A stretch of 64,000 bases of DNA from Gracilariopsis chorda (lineage: Eukaryota > Rhodophyta > Florideophyceae > Gracilariales > Gracilariaceae): the NCBI GenBank assembly GCA_003194525.1, contig NBIV01000250.1, positions 48,942-112,941 on the forward strand. Direction: 5' to 3'. Below are positions 11,006 to 21,234 of the stretch, piece after piece. Below the pieces are notes generated by a model that saw only the letters and a list, made by a program, of their open reading frames with translations, had not been told where the DNA came from and ran no database searches. Numbering within the stretch: position 1 is the first letter of the stretch; every line of letters begins with the position of its first letter. The translations under genes were made by a program, and so were the position numbers.

Positions 11006-11067
11006 CTATTCTGTATACTTCTTGAACCCCCTCCGTTGACTCCTCCCTTGCATTCGTCTATCAAAAG

Positions 11068-12009
11068 ATGTACTCGACTTGCGCATTTGTCCGACTAGTA
11101 CTAGTCGTTCTTATTAGCGTTATGTGTCCCGCTTTCCTGCAGTCTACCCAAGAGCACGCTCAATCGGGCACTGTACCAAGGTGGCTTGTATTCGGAATGT
11201 TCGAGACCTGTGAAAAGAAGCAGTGCAAGGTGCTCAAAGCCATTGCCAACAAGAGAGAGGCCAATAAAGATATTGCATTTGTGTGTCTAGACAAGTCAGC
11301 CCCCCCGGAAGCGTTGAACCCCCTGGAGCTGGTTTTCTTTGAGATTCATATGTTTGAACGAGAAGTTTCGATTGGTGCCTACTCGATCGAACATGATAGG
11401 CAATATGAACTACCCGCAGACTTCAATTTCTCAGAGGAAAATCTTGAAGCCTGGGTTGACGATCTCATCGCTGGTCAGATCAAGCCGGCAATCAAATCTG
11501 AGGCAATTCCAGAGGAAAATGACGGACCTGTGTACGTCGTGGTGGCCGATTCTTGGAGTGATATCGTGGAGGACAAGACGAAGGATGTGGTGATTGCACA
11601 GCTGTCAAAGATTCCTGGACATTCCGTGCATAGTAATAAGTTCGATTCGGTCTACTACGAGGTTGCATGGGAGTTGCGACGACCTGGCATTGAGCATGTG
11701 AAACTTGCGATGATAGAGGCGAACGCAAACGATGTGCCGGATGAGTACAGAGCTCACCTGCTTCCTACGGTTCATTTCTTTAAGGCTGGAGAGGAACAGA
11801 AGGGAGTCAAATATGACGGTTATCGCAGCAAGAGAAGCATTATCGAATGGATTAAGAAGCATACGTCGATAAAGTTTGACTTCGACACAAGCTCGCTGGG
11901 TGAAGATGACCAACTCGGATTCGAGGAGGAGGGATACGATATGCGTGGGTTTTGGCATCGCAGCGTTACACTTAGTCCCTCCGTTGGTGATAATAAGGAC
12001 GAATTGTAG
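11068..12009 (+). CDS. Truncated PDI paralogue lacking both CGHC cysteines, KDEL-retained
   Basis: This 313-residue ER protein has a signal peptide (VLVVLISVMCPAFL) and ends in KDEL. It aligns with the b' and a' domains of the PDI encoded 1 kb downstream: the QCKVL, ADFNFSEE.LEAWVDDLIAG, KPAIKSEA and DSWSDIVEDKTKDV segments are nearly identical. At the place of the active site the neighbour has CGHC, while here PGHS is found at residues 183-186, so both cysteines are gone. The cis-proline (LPTVHFF) is kept. The first two thioredoxin domains are absent. It cannot catalyse disulfide exchange by the usual mechanism. Because the frame, signal peptide and retention tail are all intact, a chaperone or substrate-binding role is more likely than a pseudogene. 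It arose by partial tandem duplication. Confidence 0.85.
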   Translation: MYSTCAFVRLVLVVLISVMCPAFLQSTQEHAQSGTVPRWLVFGMFETCEKKQCKVLKAIANKREANKDIAFVCLDKSAPPEALNPLELVFFEIHMFEREVSIGAYSIEHDRQYELPADFNFSEENLEAWVDDLIAGQIKPAIKSEAIPEENDGPVYVVVADSWSDIVEDKTKDVVIAQLSKIPGHSVHSNKFDSVYYEVAWELRRPGIEHVKLAMIEANANDVPDEYRAHLLPTVHFFKAGEEQKGVKYDGYRSKRSIIEWIKKHTSIKFDFDTSSLGEDDQLGFEEEGYDMRGFWHRSVTLSPSVGDNKDEL

Positions 12010-12991
12010 TTCTATATAGTGAGCGTTCTGGTCACGAAGGGATAAAAGGCATAGCACAGATTAAGGGTTAAGTTAATGCTCAACTCTTATACGGTTTGTG
12101 AATTCATCAAGGGCCCCTGTTATACTTGCTGATGACTAGTTTGAGCATTAAGCGTTGAGGTATCTTCGGTATCTTCGTATACAGATTGTGCTGTGCAGCT
12201 GCTGGTTGAACGGGCAGCTTAAGTTTCATGACGTGATTTGATTTGGCGCCCGAGGAAGACGTAACGAACTGAAGCTAAACTCTATGATCAGATCTTGCAT
12301 CGGATTCTTATTTGGCTTCATCCACTCTTCTTCTTATTGCAAGTGTCATAGTTCTGAGTCGCTGCCAGTTGTACAATGTACCCACAACCGCAGTATCTCG
12401 GCAACAAAAGGCGCAGCGATAAGGGCAAGAGTATAGGGCGAAAGCGTAAGCGTAAGCGTTGAGACGAAGTCTCTCAGCAAAAGCACCCTCACCAGTAAAT
12501 ACTCATGGTCTAGAGACCTTCACGGTTCAAATTCCGCCCGTTCGCGGCGGAGATGATGTGTCGAAAACAATCAACAAGGCAAATGCCTTTCCCGTGCCCA
12601 GCGCATTGTTGAACGCAACGCCAGAAGAGATTCACGAACTCTACGGTAGACGACAACGGTATCCGCCGGCAAACAGCTGCTTGAAGTGGCCCTCCTCATG
12701 ATAATCAACTTGTGTCAATCAACTCATCACCCAATCAAACGCGTGTATGCAGTCCCGGCTTCGCCAGCATTACAGTCCGAGAGCGCACGAACCGATCGTT
12801 GTCACGAGTAATTTCACCAAAATGGCAATCTTTTTTGAACCAATTGCTGACATAGCCCCTTTCATAAATGTCTATCGCTCTCTGTATTACGATCCGAACG
12901 CTGTGATCCGCCCTTCATCTCCTCCACTTGAACTTCTTTCTCAAGCCTCAGCGAATCCTTCACTTCCCACATCCGTTCCATCAACCAAACA
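12010..12991. other. Spacer between the two PDI genes
   Basis: No gene is supported. An 80-codon frame ending at 12701 (with GLETFTVQIPPVRGGDD and NATPEEIHELYGRRQRY) has no ATG at its start and no recognised homologue; it could be a relic exon. Confidence 0.4.
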
Positions 12992-14560
12992 ATGTACACC
13001 GCCCGCGCATTTGTTGCTGCGGTCTTCGCGGTCTTTTTTGCCGCAGTATCAGCTGATGATGTTCTCAAACTCACCAAGGACAACTTTGACGATGTGATCG
13101 CAAAGGAGCCGCTCGTTTTCATCAAGTTCTTCGCACCATGGTGCGGACATTGCAAATCCATGGCCGAGGACTTCAAGAACGTCGCGACTGAAATGAAAGG
13201 TAAAGCTGTGCTGGCTGATGTTGACGCCACCACGGAAGAAGAGCTGGCCAAGAAGTACAACATTGAGGGCTTCCCAACCCTCAAGCTCTTCTCCGACGGT
13301 GTGGAACTTACGGACTACAATGGAGCAAGAGACAAGGACTCTATGATCAAATTCATTGAACGCGCTACTCTTCCACCCTTCCACTCCCCGGCCGATGCTG
13401 ACGCATACAAGAAGATTGTGACCGACAATTCTGAAAAGCATCTTCTGGTCTCTGCAGGGCTTGAAGGGCAGGCTCTCAGCATGTTCAAGAAGGCAACTTT
13501 CGGCGTTCGCGACGTCATGCCAGATGCATTTGAGTTCATTGTAGCTGACGATGCGTCTGCCGTTGATATCGAATCGTTTTCAAAGGGTGATGTGTACATG
13601 CTCCGACTCGAATCGGATGGATCTCGTCGCACTATCAAGTACGATGAAGCTGCCGCTGAGAGCATTGAGAAGTTCGTCAAGACAGCTGCGCTTCCAGTAT
13701 TCCAAGAATTCACTCAGGAGAACGCTGAGTTGTACACTGACTTGAGTATGCCGCTTGTGGTTGGATTCTACAAGAACTGTGAAGATAAACAGTGTAAGGT
13801 GCTCGAAACTGTTGCCCGCAAGAAGCCGGACAATGGAAAGGCTGTGTTTGCGTGGGTGGATTCCATGGAACTGGTTAGCTTCCAAGACTACGTTGGTTTG
13901 AAGGACGCAGAAGTACCGATTTGCGCCTATTCGTTCGAGCATGATGCGCGATACTTACTGCCTGCAGACTTCAACTTCTCAGAGGAAACTCTTGAAGCGT
14001 GGGTTGACGATCTCATCGCTGGTAAGATCAAGCCGGCAATCAAATCTGAGGCAGTTCCAGAGGAAAATGATGGACCTGTGTATGTGGTTGTGGGTGATTC
14101 CTGGAGCGATATTGTTGAGGACAAGACGAAGGATGTGATGGTTGCTCAGGTGGCTGAATGGTGCGGACATTGTGCCAAGTTGAAGCCGGTCTACAAGAAG
14201 GTTGCAACCGAGCTGCAAAAGGCAGGCATTGAGCATGTGAAGCTTGCGATGATGGAGGCGACCGAAAACGATGCACCTGACGAGTTCAAGGCTCGCGGGT
14301 TCCCTACAATCCACTTCTTCAAGGCTGGAGAAGAACAGACGGGAATTGAATTTGATGGCGATCGTAGCTCAAAGGGTATCATCGAATGGATTAAGGAACA
14401 TACTTCGAAGAAATTCGAGTTCGACACAAGCTCTTTGGGCGAAGACCCCGAGCCAGAAGAGGAGGAAGAAGAATTCCCTGAAGAGGAAGGTGAATTCGAT
14501 GAGGAAGGTGAACTCGGTGAAGGGGAGGGTGATGCGGATTTGGAAAAGGAGGAGTTGTAG
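12992..14560 (+). CDS. PDI: Protein disulfide isomerase (a-b-b'-a' type)
   Basis: The 522-residue enzyme of the ER lumen forms and rearranges disulfide bonds in secretory proteins. It has a signal peptide (residues 1-21), an a domain with APWCGHCK (cysteines 51 and 54, GFPT cis-proline downstream), two thioredoxin-like b and b' domains without active sites, and an a' domain with EWCGHCAK (cysteines 391 and 394) and GFPT. The tail is very acidic (Glu/Asp run from about 478) and ends in KEEL, a variant ER-retention signal. The a' active site is preceded by AQVAE rather than the common EFYAP, a divergence worth noting. Length and domain order match canonical PDI. There are no introns. Confidence 0.97.
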   Translation: MYTARAFVAAVFAVFFAAVSADDVLKLTKDNFDDVIAKEPLVFIKFFAPWCGHCKSMAEDFKNVATEMKGKAVLADVDATTEEELAKKYNIEGFPTLKLFSDGVELTDYNGARDKDSMIKFIERATLPPFHSPADADAYKKIVTDNSEKHLLVSAGLEGQALSMFKKATFGVRDVMPDAFEFIVADDASAVDIESFSKGDVYMLRLESDGSRRTIKYDEAAAESIEKFVKTAALPVFQEFTQENAELYTDLSMPLVVGFYKNCEDKQCKVLETVARKKPDNGKAVFAWVDSMELVSFQDYVGLKDAEVPICAYSFEHDARYLLPADFNFSEETLEAWVDDLIAGKIKPAIKSEAVPEENDGPVYVVVGDSWSDIVEDKTKDVMVAQVAEWCGHCAKLKPVYKKVATELQKAGIEHVKLAMMEATENDAPDEFKARGFPTIHFFKAGEEQTGIEFDGDRSSKGIIEWIKEHTSKKFEFDTSSLGEDPEPEEEEEEFPEEEGEFDEEGELGEGEGDADLEKEEL

Positions 14561-14899
14561 AGGGATAGAGTTCGGATTCGGCAGTCATGAACATACGGCA
14601 TTTCGCGGTATAGGGGATGGCACGTTTTGGTACGTATTACAGCTGTGAAGGAATCCCTTAGGTGATGGCTATGCTGAAATATGAAAAACGCAGAGTCATT
14701 TATTGTCGAGGCAAAGCCTTGCTCGTTATTTAAAGATGTCATTGCTGCTGGCCGCTGCACTCTGCTGCCACGCCTATTAATCCTTGTAAGGCTACATCTT
14801 CATCCTACAAGTGCGGAGATCTGCGGCGTGGCGGAGGCGCTGCAGCACGAGAGAACGCCGTCCGTAGCTGTACTACGCGCGGACCGCCGTTGCCATTCC

Positions 14900-15447
14900 A
14901 TGGGTTGCGCTTCGTCTAAACAGTCTCGCCGTTCGTCGGAGAGGGAGTCGCCGCAGTGGGACGGCCATATCCGCCCCGTGCGCGCGTGGAAACTCGAGCG
15001 CCCTATCTCTACAGAGCACCTTGCCCGTCTTCGTAATGAGTTCTGGGAGACTCGTGTCGAGGGTCGCCCTGAGATGTGGCAAGCACTTCGTTTCGCCGCC
15101 GAGTCACAATCCGTAAGTTCACATCCCCCTACCCCTCACCGGGTACTAACTCGCTGCACTTGCGTTCGACATAAGTTACGTTTTCTGACTCAAGTATTGT
15201 TCGGTAGGACGAGTTAAGGGATGAAACTCTTAAGGCAGCTGGAATGCGTCCGGCGAATAGACGATATACTATGCAAACTATGTTTGATGAACGCGGTGCT
15301 TTGTATGCAATTCCTATGTATGCGTTGGTGGATCCGACCAATCTAGATGAGCAGCCGTCCTATGAAGAGTTTAAAGATGCTGCGAGAGCGGTTGCCGATT
15401 ACGTTGAAGCGCACGACAAGTCTCGACGAACGCCGCGTTCATTGTAA
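14900..15447 (+). CDS. UBTD: UBTD1/2 (DC-UbP)-like N-domain protein, N-myristoylation signal, one intron
   Basis: Two exons join in phase: 14900-15112 and 15208-15447, giving 150 residues. The 95-bp intron starts GTAAGT and ends GGTAG. The protein opens with MGCASSK, a classic N-myristoylation plus palmitoylation signal. The core matches the conserved N-terminal domain of UBTD1/UBTD2: WKLERPIS, RLRNEFWETRVEGRPEMWQAL, ELRDETLKAAGM and then a YTMQTMFDERGALYAIPMYAL segment. In animals this domain binds E2/E3 ubiquitin enzymes and is followed by a ubiquitin-like domain; here the protein stops soon after the N-domain, so it is shorter than animal UBTDs. Role in ubiquitin signalling at membranes is an inference from the family. 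Confidence 0.85.
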
Positions 15448-17065
15448 TTCAAGTTCAAGTCGTAACGCCCTTTTTTTCGACCTCTTCCTTCTCCTAAGGT
15501 TTGCGAGGTAGCCGTTATACTGCTTTCGGAAACGCTCATGAATGAGTTGCGTTTCTTTTGAGACGGGTTTACGCCCGTTTGATACTCTTCAACTTGGGCT
15601 GCTCACCTACGGATTAGCGCTTGTGTGCGCCCTCAGCAGAGGCACCTATTGGTTCATCAGGCTGATGTCATCTTTCCCACTGAACCCTTCTGCGATGCAG
15701 TTCGCGATAAGTTTGTAGTTAATTAATATGCCCCTGTTCGCGTTTTCCTGCTAACCAACAGCTTTTCTCTTTGTGTAAACTAGAATGATGTAATTCGTAC
15801 TCCTATCACCGGTTCTGGCGTTTGAGAGAGTGCGTTAAAGCACTGACGGGCTTGCATTCTTGGGAATATCTCAGACCACATCGTGACCTCCAGTGCATGA
15901 TATCTGACTTCCTACAAGCCTGAAGTAGTCTACTGTATACTGCTAAAGCTAGGGCAGTGAGCACTTGTCCAGATTTTAACTGCCTGGCTGCATGGCGTAC
16001 AACCGTTGGTAGCCTTCTACCCCAACCATGATGCGTTTCCCCAATCACTGAACAGTGCGTGTAGAAGATTGCCGAAAGAGTACATCTGCTCTTTTCACAA
16101 GCCAAGGATAGATAGCGGTCTATCCACGGTATCTGCAGCGCAGATGTAACTTGGTAGAAAGCTAGCCTTCTGTATCTCCACCACGGCGAATCCTATGCTT
16201 GAGGCATAGAACAATATGATGAGTAAAGGCCGCCATGGGTAACTGATCTTGAGACCGTAAAATAGTGTGAAGAACCATATCACATAGCCAATACCAAGGG
16301 TAGATTGCTAGCCACACCCTGTTCAATTGCTATTAGCCCTTAACGAAAAGCAGCACTGTCAACGGGTTTACCTCCGTGACGACTCTCATATTCTGTTATG
16401 CCGTAGTGAACGCTCCATTCTCTACACTCGCCATCATGACCGATTGAAGATGCTTCGAATCAAGAATCACGCGTTGCGTACAGCTCGAATCATGAAACTT
16501 CGTTGAATCGCTCTCCAATGGCGCAGTGTTGCACACGGCGCACGTCACGCAGAACACACCACGCCATACTCAACAGCACAACTCTTTTCCCAGTGTAACA
16601 TTACAGCCCGTCGTCTCTTCTACCCTTGTCATCCCTTCGTCAGCGCGGATTGCAAGATTTGGAAGCCACTTAACCGTCTAATTTACCTGAGTCAACGAAC
16701 AACTGATCTCTCCTCTGGAGTCATGCCATCAACTATTAATTGTCGCACGATATCGAACCTAACTTGCACAACGGAGCTTCACGTTACATATCGCCTCCTA
16801 ACGAGGGATTTCGAATTCAGCCTTCTCATCCTTCACGGTGAACAGACACTGCCGGTTGAGAGGTTTGATTAGAAGGGAAGGAGCCCACCATGGTCTTCAA
16901 ATGGTGCGGTGCTCTCACCATCCAGAATTCTGTACTTAACCAGCCATAGCGCGTCGTCATTACGTTCGTGCCCCCACTACTCAATCGCATCCCGGAGCAC
17001 CTGTCAGGGGTTGTCAAAAGTGTAGACCTTTCCGTCCAGTTTAGCTTTGACTTGCGCATACAACA
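15448..17065. other. Intergenic region, no gene seen
   Basis: About 1.6 kb without a supportable gene or clear repeat. Copies of the CCGTTGGTA and ACCAAGGGTAG motifs occur at 16002-16011 and 16292-16303. Confidence 0.5.
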
Positions 17066-18724
17066 ATGGTGCGGACGCTCTTTCAACGAAAGGCTTTCAT
17101 AGTTTTTGTAGCATCACTATTTGGGGTGCTCCATGCAACCGAATCAACAGAGCGCGCCACTCTGGGCTCCAAGACTCTGGCACATATGAGGAAAGCAGTG
17201 GAATATCTCAGTGCCAAGGAGAAGAATGACGTCAAGACGAATTCCGCTCCATGGAACCTCCACTTTTTGAAGGTCATGGTTGACAAAGCTGGAAATGCTG
17301 ACAAGGTGAACGCGACCGAACATTTCCAGTCCCCGGAGCCTGTTATCGAGGAATCTACCACGGATGAGCTGAACCAGAACATGACAACTGGTAAATCTCA
17401 GTCACCAGTGAAACCTGGATCAGAAGAGGATTTTGTGATGATCGGAGAGTCCAAGATCCCAGCAAACAAGGTGGCAGCAGTTGGGGATGTTGATGGCAAT
17501 GGTGTCGAAGACTTCATTGTGAGAAACCCTGCCTCAAACTACAACAGAGGTACTATTCGTTTGTACCTGATGGCCAAGGACAACAAGTTCTTGTACACCC
17601 GGGATCTTGTGCCCGGAAAGTATGGATTCAATAGTGACAGCTTGAAACCAGGTGATCGATTCGGTGCCTCCGTGTTGAAGATTTCCAACGATTCTCCCAA
17701 CTTTTCGTTTATTGCTGTGACAGCGCCGGGTGACCGCATGGTACCAGGTAAGAAAGGAGCTTTCTATGTCCTTCAGCTATCGGACAAGGGCAACGTGCTC
17801 AACAACGTCAAACTGTCTGCCAGCACAATTGAAAAGATCGCCTCTCAACAGAGCAGTGGCAGAGAAGTGGATTCAGTAACGATTCCAGAGCTGAAAGAAT
17901 CTTCTCTATCAAAGAGAATCGTGGACATTTTGAGCAACAAGACGTCAATGCTACTCGTTCGCAAGGAAGGTCAAATCAAGGGTGCGTATGTGATCTCCTC
18001 GAATGATGACCAGATGCTACTGAAGCACCTCGAAAAACAGATGACACCGAGAAATAAACTGGAGACCATGCGATTGCTATCACCGGCCGTGCGACCAGCC
18101 TTGTCGAGCTCATGCTTCTTCAATGATACCCACTGTGCTTGCGGATCAAAGTCCCCTACAGTAGGATCAAATGATTGCACACAAGTGGTCGGAACGGATC
18201 AATCAACAGGGAGAACACTGTGCCAGAAGCGCGACTGCCAGGCGTCGTTCCAGTGCTCTTGCGATGGAACATCGCTCTGCCAGCGTGCCGAACGTACCAT
18301 GACGTCGTACATAACAGAAGGTCCCGCACCCGGTGGAATGATGTATTGCAGCCCTCAACAAAGAACGATTACGGAGAATGTTGTGATCCCTGGAGCAAGT
18401 GTACCAGTTGTGGTGGACATTAATGATCTTCCGCCGTTCAACGCAACGCATTGTAGATGCACCCCGAAACAAGCTATCGTCGGAAGTTCAACTTGTCTGG
18501 ACTTTCTCCGCACAGAGAGTTCAATCGCAATTGTATGCTCGGTGCGAGAGTGCCGAATTGGATCTTCGGAGCACGTGTGCGACGCGTTTGGGGATTCGTA
18601 CTGTGAACGTACGTTTGCTGATAAGATTCATTACGTGAATAATGGAGACAGACTGAATGAACCGGGAACGGTGTACTGTCATAGGGAGTCGTATCAGTCT
18701 GAGGTGCTGGTGAAGGTGTTGTAG
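17066..18724 (+). CDS. Secreted FG-GAP protein with duplicated Cys-rich domain
   Basis: The 552-residue product has a signal peptide (FIVFVASLFGVLHA). Around residues 130-260 it carries FG-GAP/VCBS-like repeats: AAVGDVDGNGVEDFIVRNP with the calcium-binding DVDGNGVED loop, then DRFGASVLKI and FIAVTAPGD. These form beta-propeller blades in integrin alpha chains and many algal and bacterial surface proteins. The C-terminal 200 residues hold two copies of one Cys-rich module, each with a FN.THC.C start, a VGS..C segment, a C..R.C, an S.C.R and a final PG..YC. The first copy begins near residue 350 and the second near 455. There is no membrane anchor. It is probably an extracellular adhesion or wall protein; the Cys module is not one I can name. 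Confidence 0.8.
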   Translation: MVRTLFQRKAFIVFVASLFGVLHATESTERATLGSKTLAHMRKAVEYLSAKEKNDVKTNSAPWNLHFLKVMVDKAGNADKVNATEHFQSPEPVIEESTTDELNQNMTTGKSQSPVKPGSEEDFVMIGESKIPANKVAAVGDVDGNGVEDFIVRNPASNYNRGTIRLYLMAKDNKFLYTRDLVPGKYGFNSDSLKPGDRFGASVLKISNDSPNFSFIAVTAPGDRMVPGKKGAFYVLQLSDKGNVLNNVKLSASTIEKIASQQSSGREVDSVTIPELKESSLSKRIVDILSNKTSMLLVRKEGQIKGAYVISSNDDQMLLKHLEKQMTPRNKLETMRLLSPAVRPALSSSCFFNDTHCACGSKSPTVGSNDCTQVVGTDQSTGRTLCQKRDCQASFQCSCDGTSLCQRAERTMTSYITEGPAPGGMMYCSPQQRTITENVVIPGASVPVVVDINDLPPFNATHCRCTPKQAIVGSSTCLDFLRTESSIAIVCSVRECRIGSSEHVCDAFGDSYCERTFADKIHYVNNGDRLNEPGTVYCHRESYQSEVLVKVL

Positions 18725-19124
18725 GGGGCTGTTTGTGCGACCTAGTGAGCATTCTACAAACGCGCTACGCTGTGTCGCGAAGAAAAACTGCAAACTGGAT
18801 TTGAGACATAAAATGTGTGAGATGACGGTCAAAATGAGCGAGCGCATACGGAAATGAATAAGTAACAAAAGATACACTTCGGATGCAGTGTGAAGCGCAA
18901 GACCACGAAGTAGTTGTGCGTCGTCTAGAGAAGAAGTCAAAGGCAAACGAGCAGATAAAACGCAGAACAAGATATCAATAAAACCAACGCTGAAGGAAAG
19001 TTGTAGCAAATTCAAAACAAGAACAAGCAGACACATACACACACACAAAACCACAAAGTGAGAGGGAGTAGTGTTTACCAGGCGCAAGCTCGCAAAGGAT
19101 CAACACGCAGTATTAAAGAATAGC
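18725..19124. other. Convergent 3' spacer
   Basis: About 400 bp between the plus-strand FG-GAP gene and the minus-strand cluster. It holds A-rich sequence likely to contain 3' ends and no open gene. Confidence 0.5.
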
Positions 19125-19469
19125 TCAAGGGCTGTTGGCAGGGTTATACGGTTTGGGCGGGCCGGGAAGTTTAGACGGCTTATGTTTCGGGAATCGACCA
19201 AACGGGCATGGCGGAGCCGGTTTGTCAGTACGTCCACCAATGGGCTTGACGGTGCCCTTAGGGGCAGGCGACGACGGGGAGGAGGGTGTAGACGGTTCGG
19301 CAACAGCTGTGGAAGAACGTCCGTTTCCGTTGACAACGCCGACGAAACCACCGCTCGGTAGCCACGACTTGAGTTGCAACGGCTTGTTGGATGCGAGAAG
19401 ATTCGCTGCCGCGCCCAGTGTGACGACGGTGAGTGAGGATGCTGCGGCGTTGATTGCTGGAGCGGCCAT
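19125..19469 (-). CDS. Small Ala/Pro-rich protein, unknown
   Basis: A 114-residue frame starts MAAPAINAAASSLTVVTLGAAANLLA, a moderately hydrophobic N-terminal helix, followed by a GGFVGVVNGNG turn-rich segment and a Pro/Ser/Lys-rich tail with PCPFGRFPKH. It could be a small membrane or organelle-targeted protein. The plus strand also carries an open frame here because of high GC, so coding is plausible but not proven. It lies downstream of other minus-strand genes. Confidence 0.45.
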   Translation of the reverse strand: MAAPAINAAASSLTVVTLGAAANLLASNKPLQLKSWLPSGGFVGVVNGNGRSSTAVAEPSTPSSPSSPAPKGTVKPIGGRTDKPAPPCPFGRFPKHKPSKLPGPPKPYNPANSP

Positions 19470-19728
19470 TGTTAAGCTCGGGGGTGAAGGGCTGTGTGTT
19501 ACGAATCGACTGCGGCGGAGACGGCGAGAGTATGATCGGTACTGGAATGTGCAGTGTAGTAGGAGCGAAGTGCGGCCTGTGGGATGGACGGTTGACTCGG
19601 CGCCATGAACGGCTGCTGTGGGCCGCGCGGAGGCGGTCGAGCTCCTTCAGAGGGGGCGAGATCGACCAATGTCATCCACACACGCCCTCCACGTGCAGCG
19701 AGCAAAAAAGCTTACAGACCGCGTTCGA

Positions 19729-20187
19729 TTACAAAAAACGAGCAATGTCGTCGTCATCATCGTCGTCGTCGTCGTCGTCAACACCATCAGCATCATCGTG
19801 TTGTTCGACTTGGTGGCGGTGATCGGCGTGAGCGGCGGTAAGGTCGCTCTGAGAGTGGTCATCGTGCTCACTCATATCAGCGAAATCGCTATCCGACATG
19901 ACGTCTTCATCCTGTTCAGATGCATGGTCAAGCATAGCATCATCGTCGTCGTCGTCGTCATGCGCGTCTTGAAGAGGGCTGTTACCATTATGTTGATTCA
20001 GTGCAGAAGGGTTGATACACGCTCCCATAGGAAGCGGAGCATCGTGATGAAGCGCCTGTTTTCGACGTGTGTACAGTGCGTTTTCCAGTTGAGTGACGAT
20101 GTGTTCGGTGAGATTGGCGTCGTCGTCTTGCGGCAGCCACTGTTGTTGTACGAGATTCGGAAGCGCGAGGGGAATCCACGTGCCCAT
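19729..20187 (-). CDS. Acidic Asp-rich small protein, unknown
   Basis: A 152-residue frame starts MGTWIPLALPNLVQQQWLP, has a short helical region (LTEHIVTQLENALYTRRKQAL) and then two long runs of aspartate plus His/Asp/Ser-rich linkers, ending DDIARFL. Poly-Asp proteins are often nuclear histone or RNA-binding chaperones, but nothing more specific is visible. It starts 175 bp after the POP7 stop on the same strand. The Asp runs are GAC/GAT repeats (about 19748-19780 and 19943-19960). Confidence 0.5.
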   Translation of the reverse strand: MGTWIPLALPNLVQQQWLPQDDDANLTEHIVTQLENALYTRRKQALHHDAPLPMGACINPSALNQHNGNSPLQDAHDDDDDDDAMLDHASEQDEDVMSDSDFADMSEHDDHSQSDLTAAHADHRHQVEQHDDADGVDDDDDDDDDDDIARFL

Positions 20188-20361
20188 TGCGGAGGGCGGC
20201 GGCAGCTAAAGATTGGGTGCTGTGATCACGCTGGATTTACGAAGGGAAGGTAGAAAGATGCACAAAGGGTGTCGTCGAAGAAGCTGTTTGATACAATATA
20301 ACGGGTGCCATGTCATTTTGAACACGCCATCCAAAAGCGGGGACACAAGTTCCACGTGTAG

Positions 20362-21010
20362 TTACTTGGTGTGTTTTGGTTGCTTATGATACACATAGAC
20401 GGAGGTCTTGCGGATAGTGATGCGAATCGCGGACACATTTCGACAACGCGTTATCTCGTCATAGCCCTTTGGATGCAAGATGAAAGAGGGAGAGCACGTC
20501 AGTCCAGTGAGTGAATGAGCGAATTGACGATGCTCTGCAACGTACCTCTACAAGCGGTTGATAATCATCGTATACTTGTTGAGTGCTGGTGAGTGGTACG
20601 AGTTGAAGCGTTCCGTGCGCATGACGCTGAATGGCTAGCGCAAGCTCGCAGGAGTGTTGCATCGCAGCGCCCATGGCGTGTAGCACGATGGGCCTGGAAG
20701 ACGTTTGCAACAAGCGTTTTACGCGCTTGTTTAGCGGGGCAAACTTTGTTGACCGCGATACATGGATGGAGCGTGCGTTTGGAGGGTGAGCGTTCGGTAG
20801 CCTTGTAACGACGCGATCTGCGCTTGAGGGGGCGTTTTGACGTTAGCGTTCGATGAAGGCGGGAGGTCTCGATGCGGTATGAAACGTACATTTTGTGGGG
20901 TCGTTGGTTGGGTGTGGAAGAGGAAGAGCGGAAGGCTGTTGTGGTGGTGTTGCTGAAGTCGGTGCGCTGTCGGCGGCGCTTTGTGTGACTCTTTTACGCT
21001 TTGGTGCCAT
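20362..21010 (-). CDS. POP7: RNase P/MRP protein subunit POP7/Rpp20, Alba fold, two introns
   Basis: Three exons join in phase: 21010-20890, 20817-20546 and 20466-20362 on the minus strand, giving 165 residues. Intron 1 (72 bp) runs GTACGT to GCGCAG with a GCTAAC branch-like site; intron 2 (79 bp) runs GTACGT to CCAAAG. The N-terminus MAPKRKR is a nuclear-signal-like basic patch. The Alba core reads IHVSRSTKFAPLNKRVKRLL, then IVLHAMGAAMQHSCELALAIQ, then LQLVPLTSTQQVYDDY, then TRCRNVSAIRITIRK. The last block is the signature R.R..SAI.I.. of POP7/Rpp20. The subunit binds the P3 RNA domain with POP6/Rpp25 in tRNA 5' processing and rRNA processing. Without splicing the frame holds stops, and each junction restores it, so I trust the model. 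Confidence 0.88.
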
Positions 21011-21234
21011 GCGTACGAAGAAGTGTGAAGAGCAAATGTGAGAGACTATGCGCACGACGGCGACTGCAGGAAGGTTGTGTTGCAAGTAGCGGAGGGCAAA
21101 GTACGTGTGTGGAAATATTTTTATTGACAATTAACAAGTTGTGTACAGCTAAGGCGTAAATGGACATGAAGAGGCGAGGTTTGCAACGTTTGCGTAACCG
21201 AGAAAATTTCCGACCCGTCCGCCCCGGGCTCTAT

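Noticed and set aside
12459..12545. tRNA-like sequence with GGTTCAAATTCC
   Set aside because: The T-arm does not pair, the B-box has an extra base and no acceptor stem was found.
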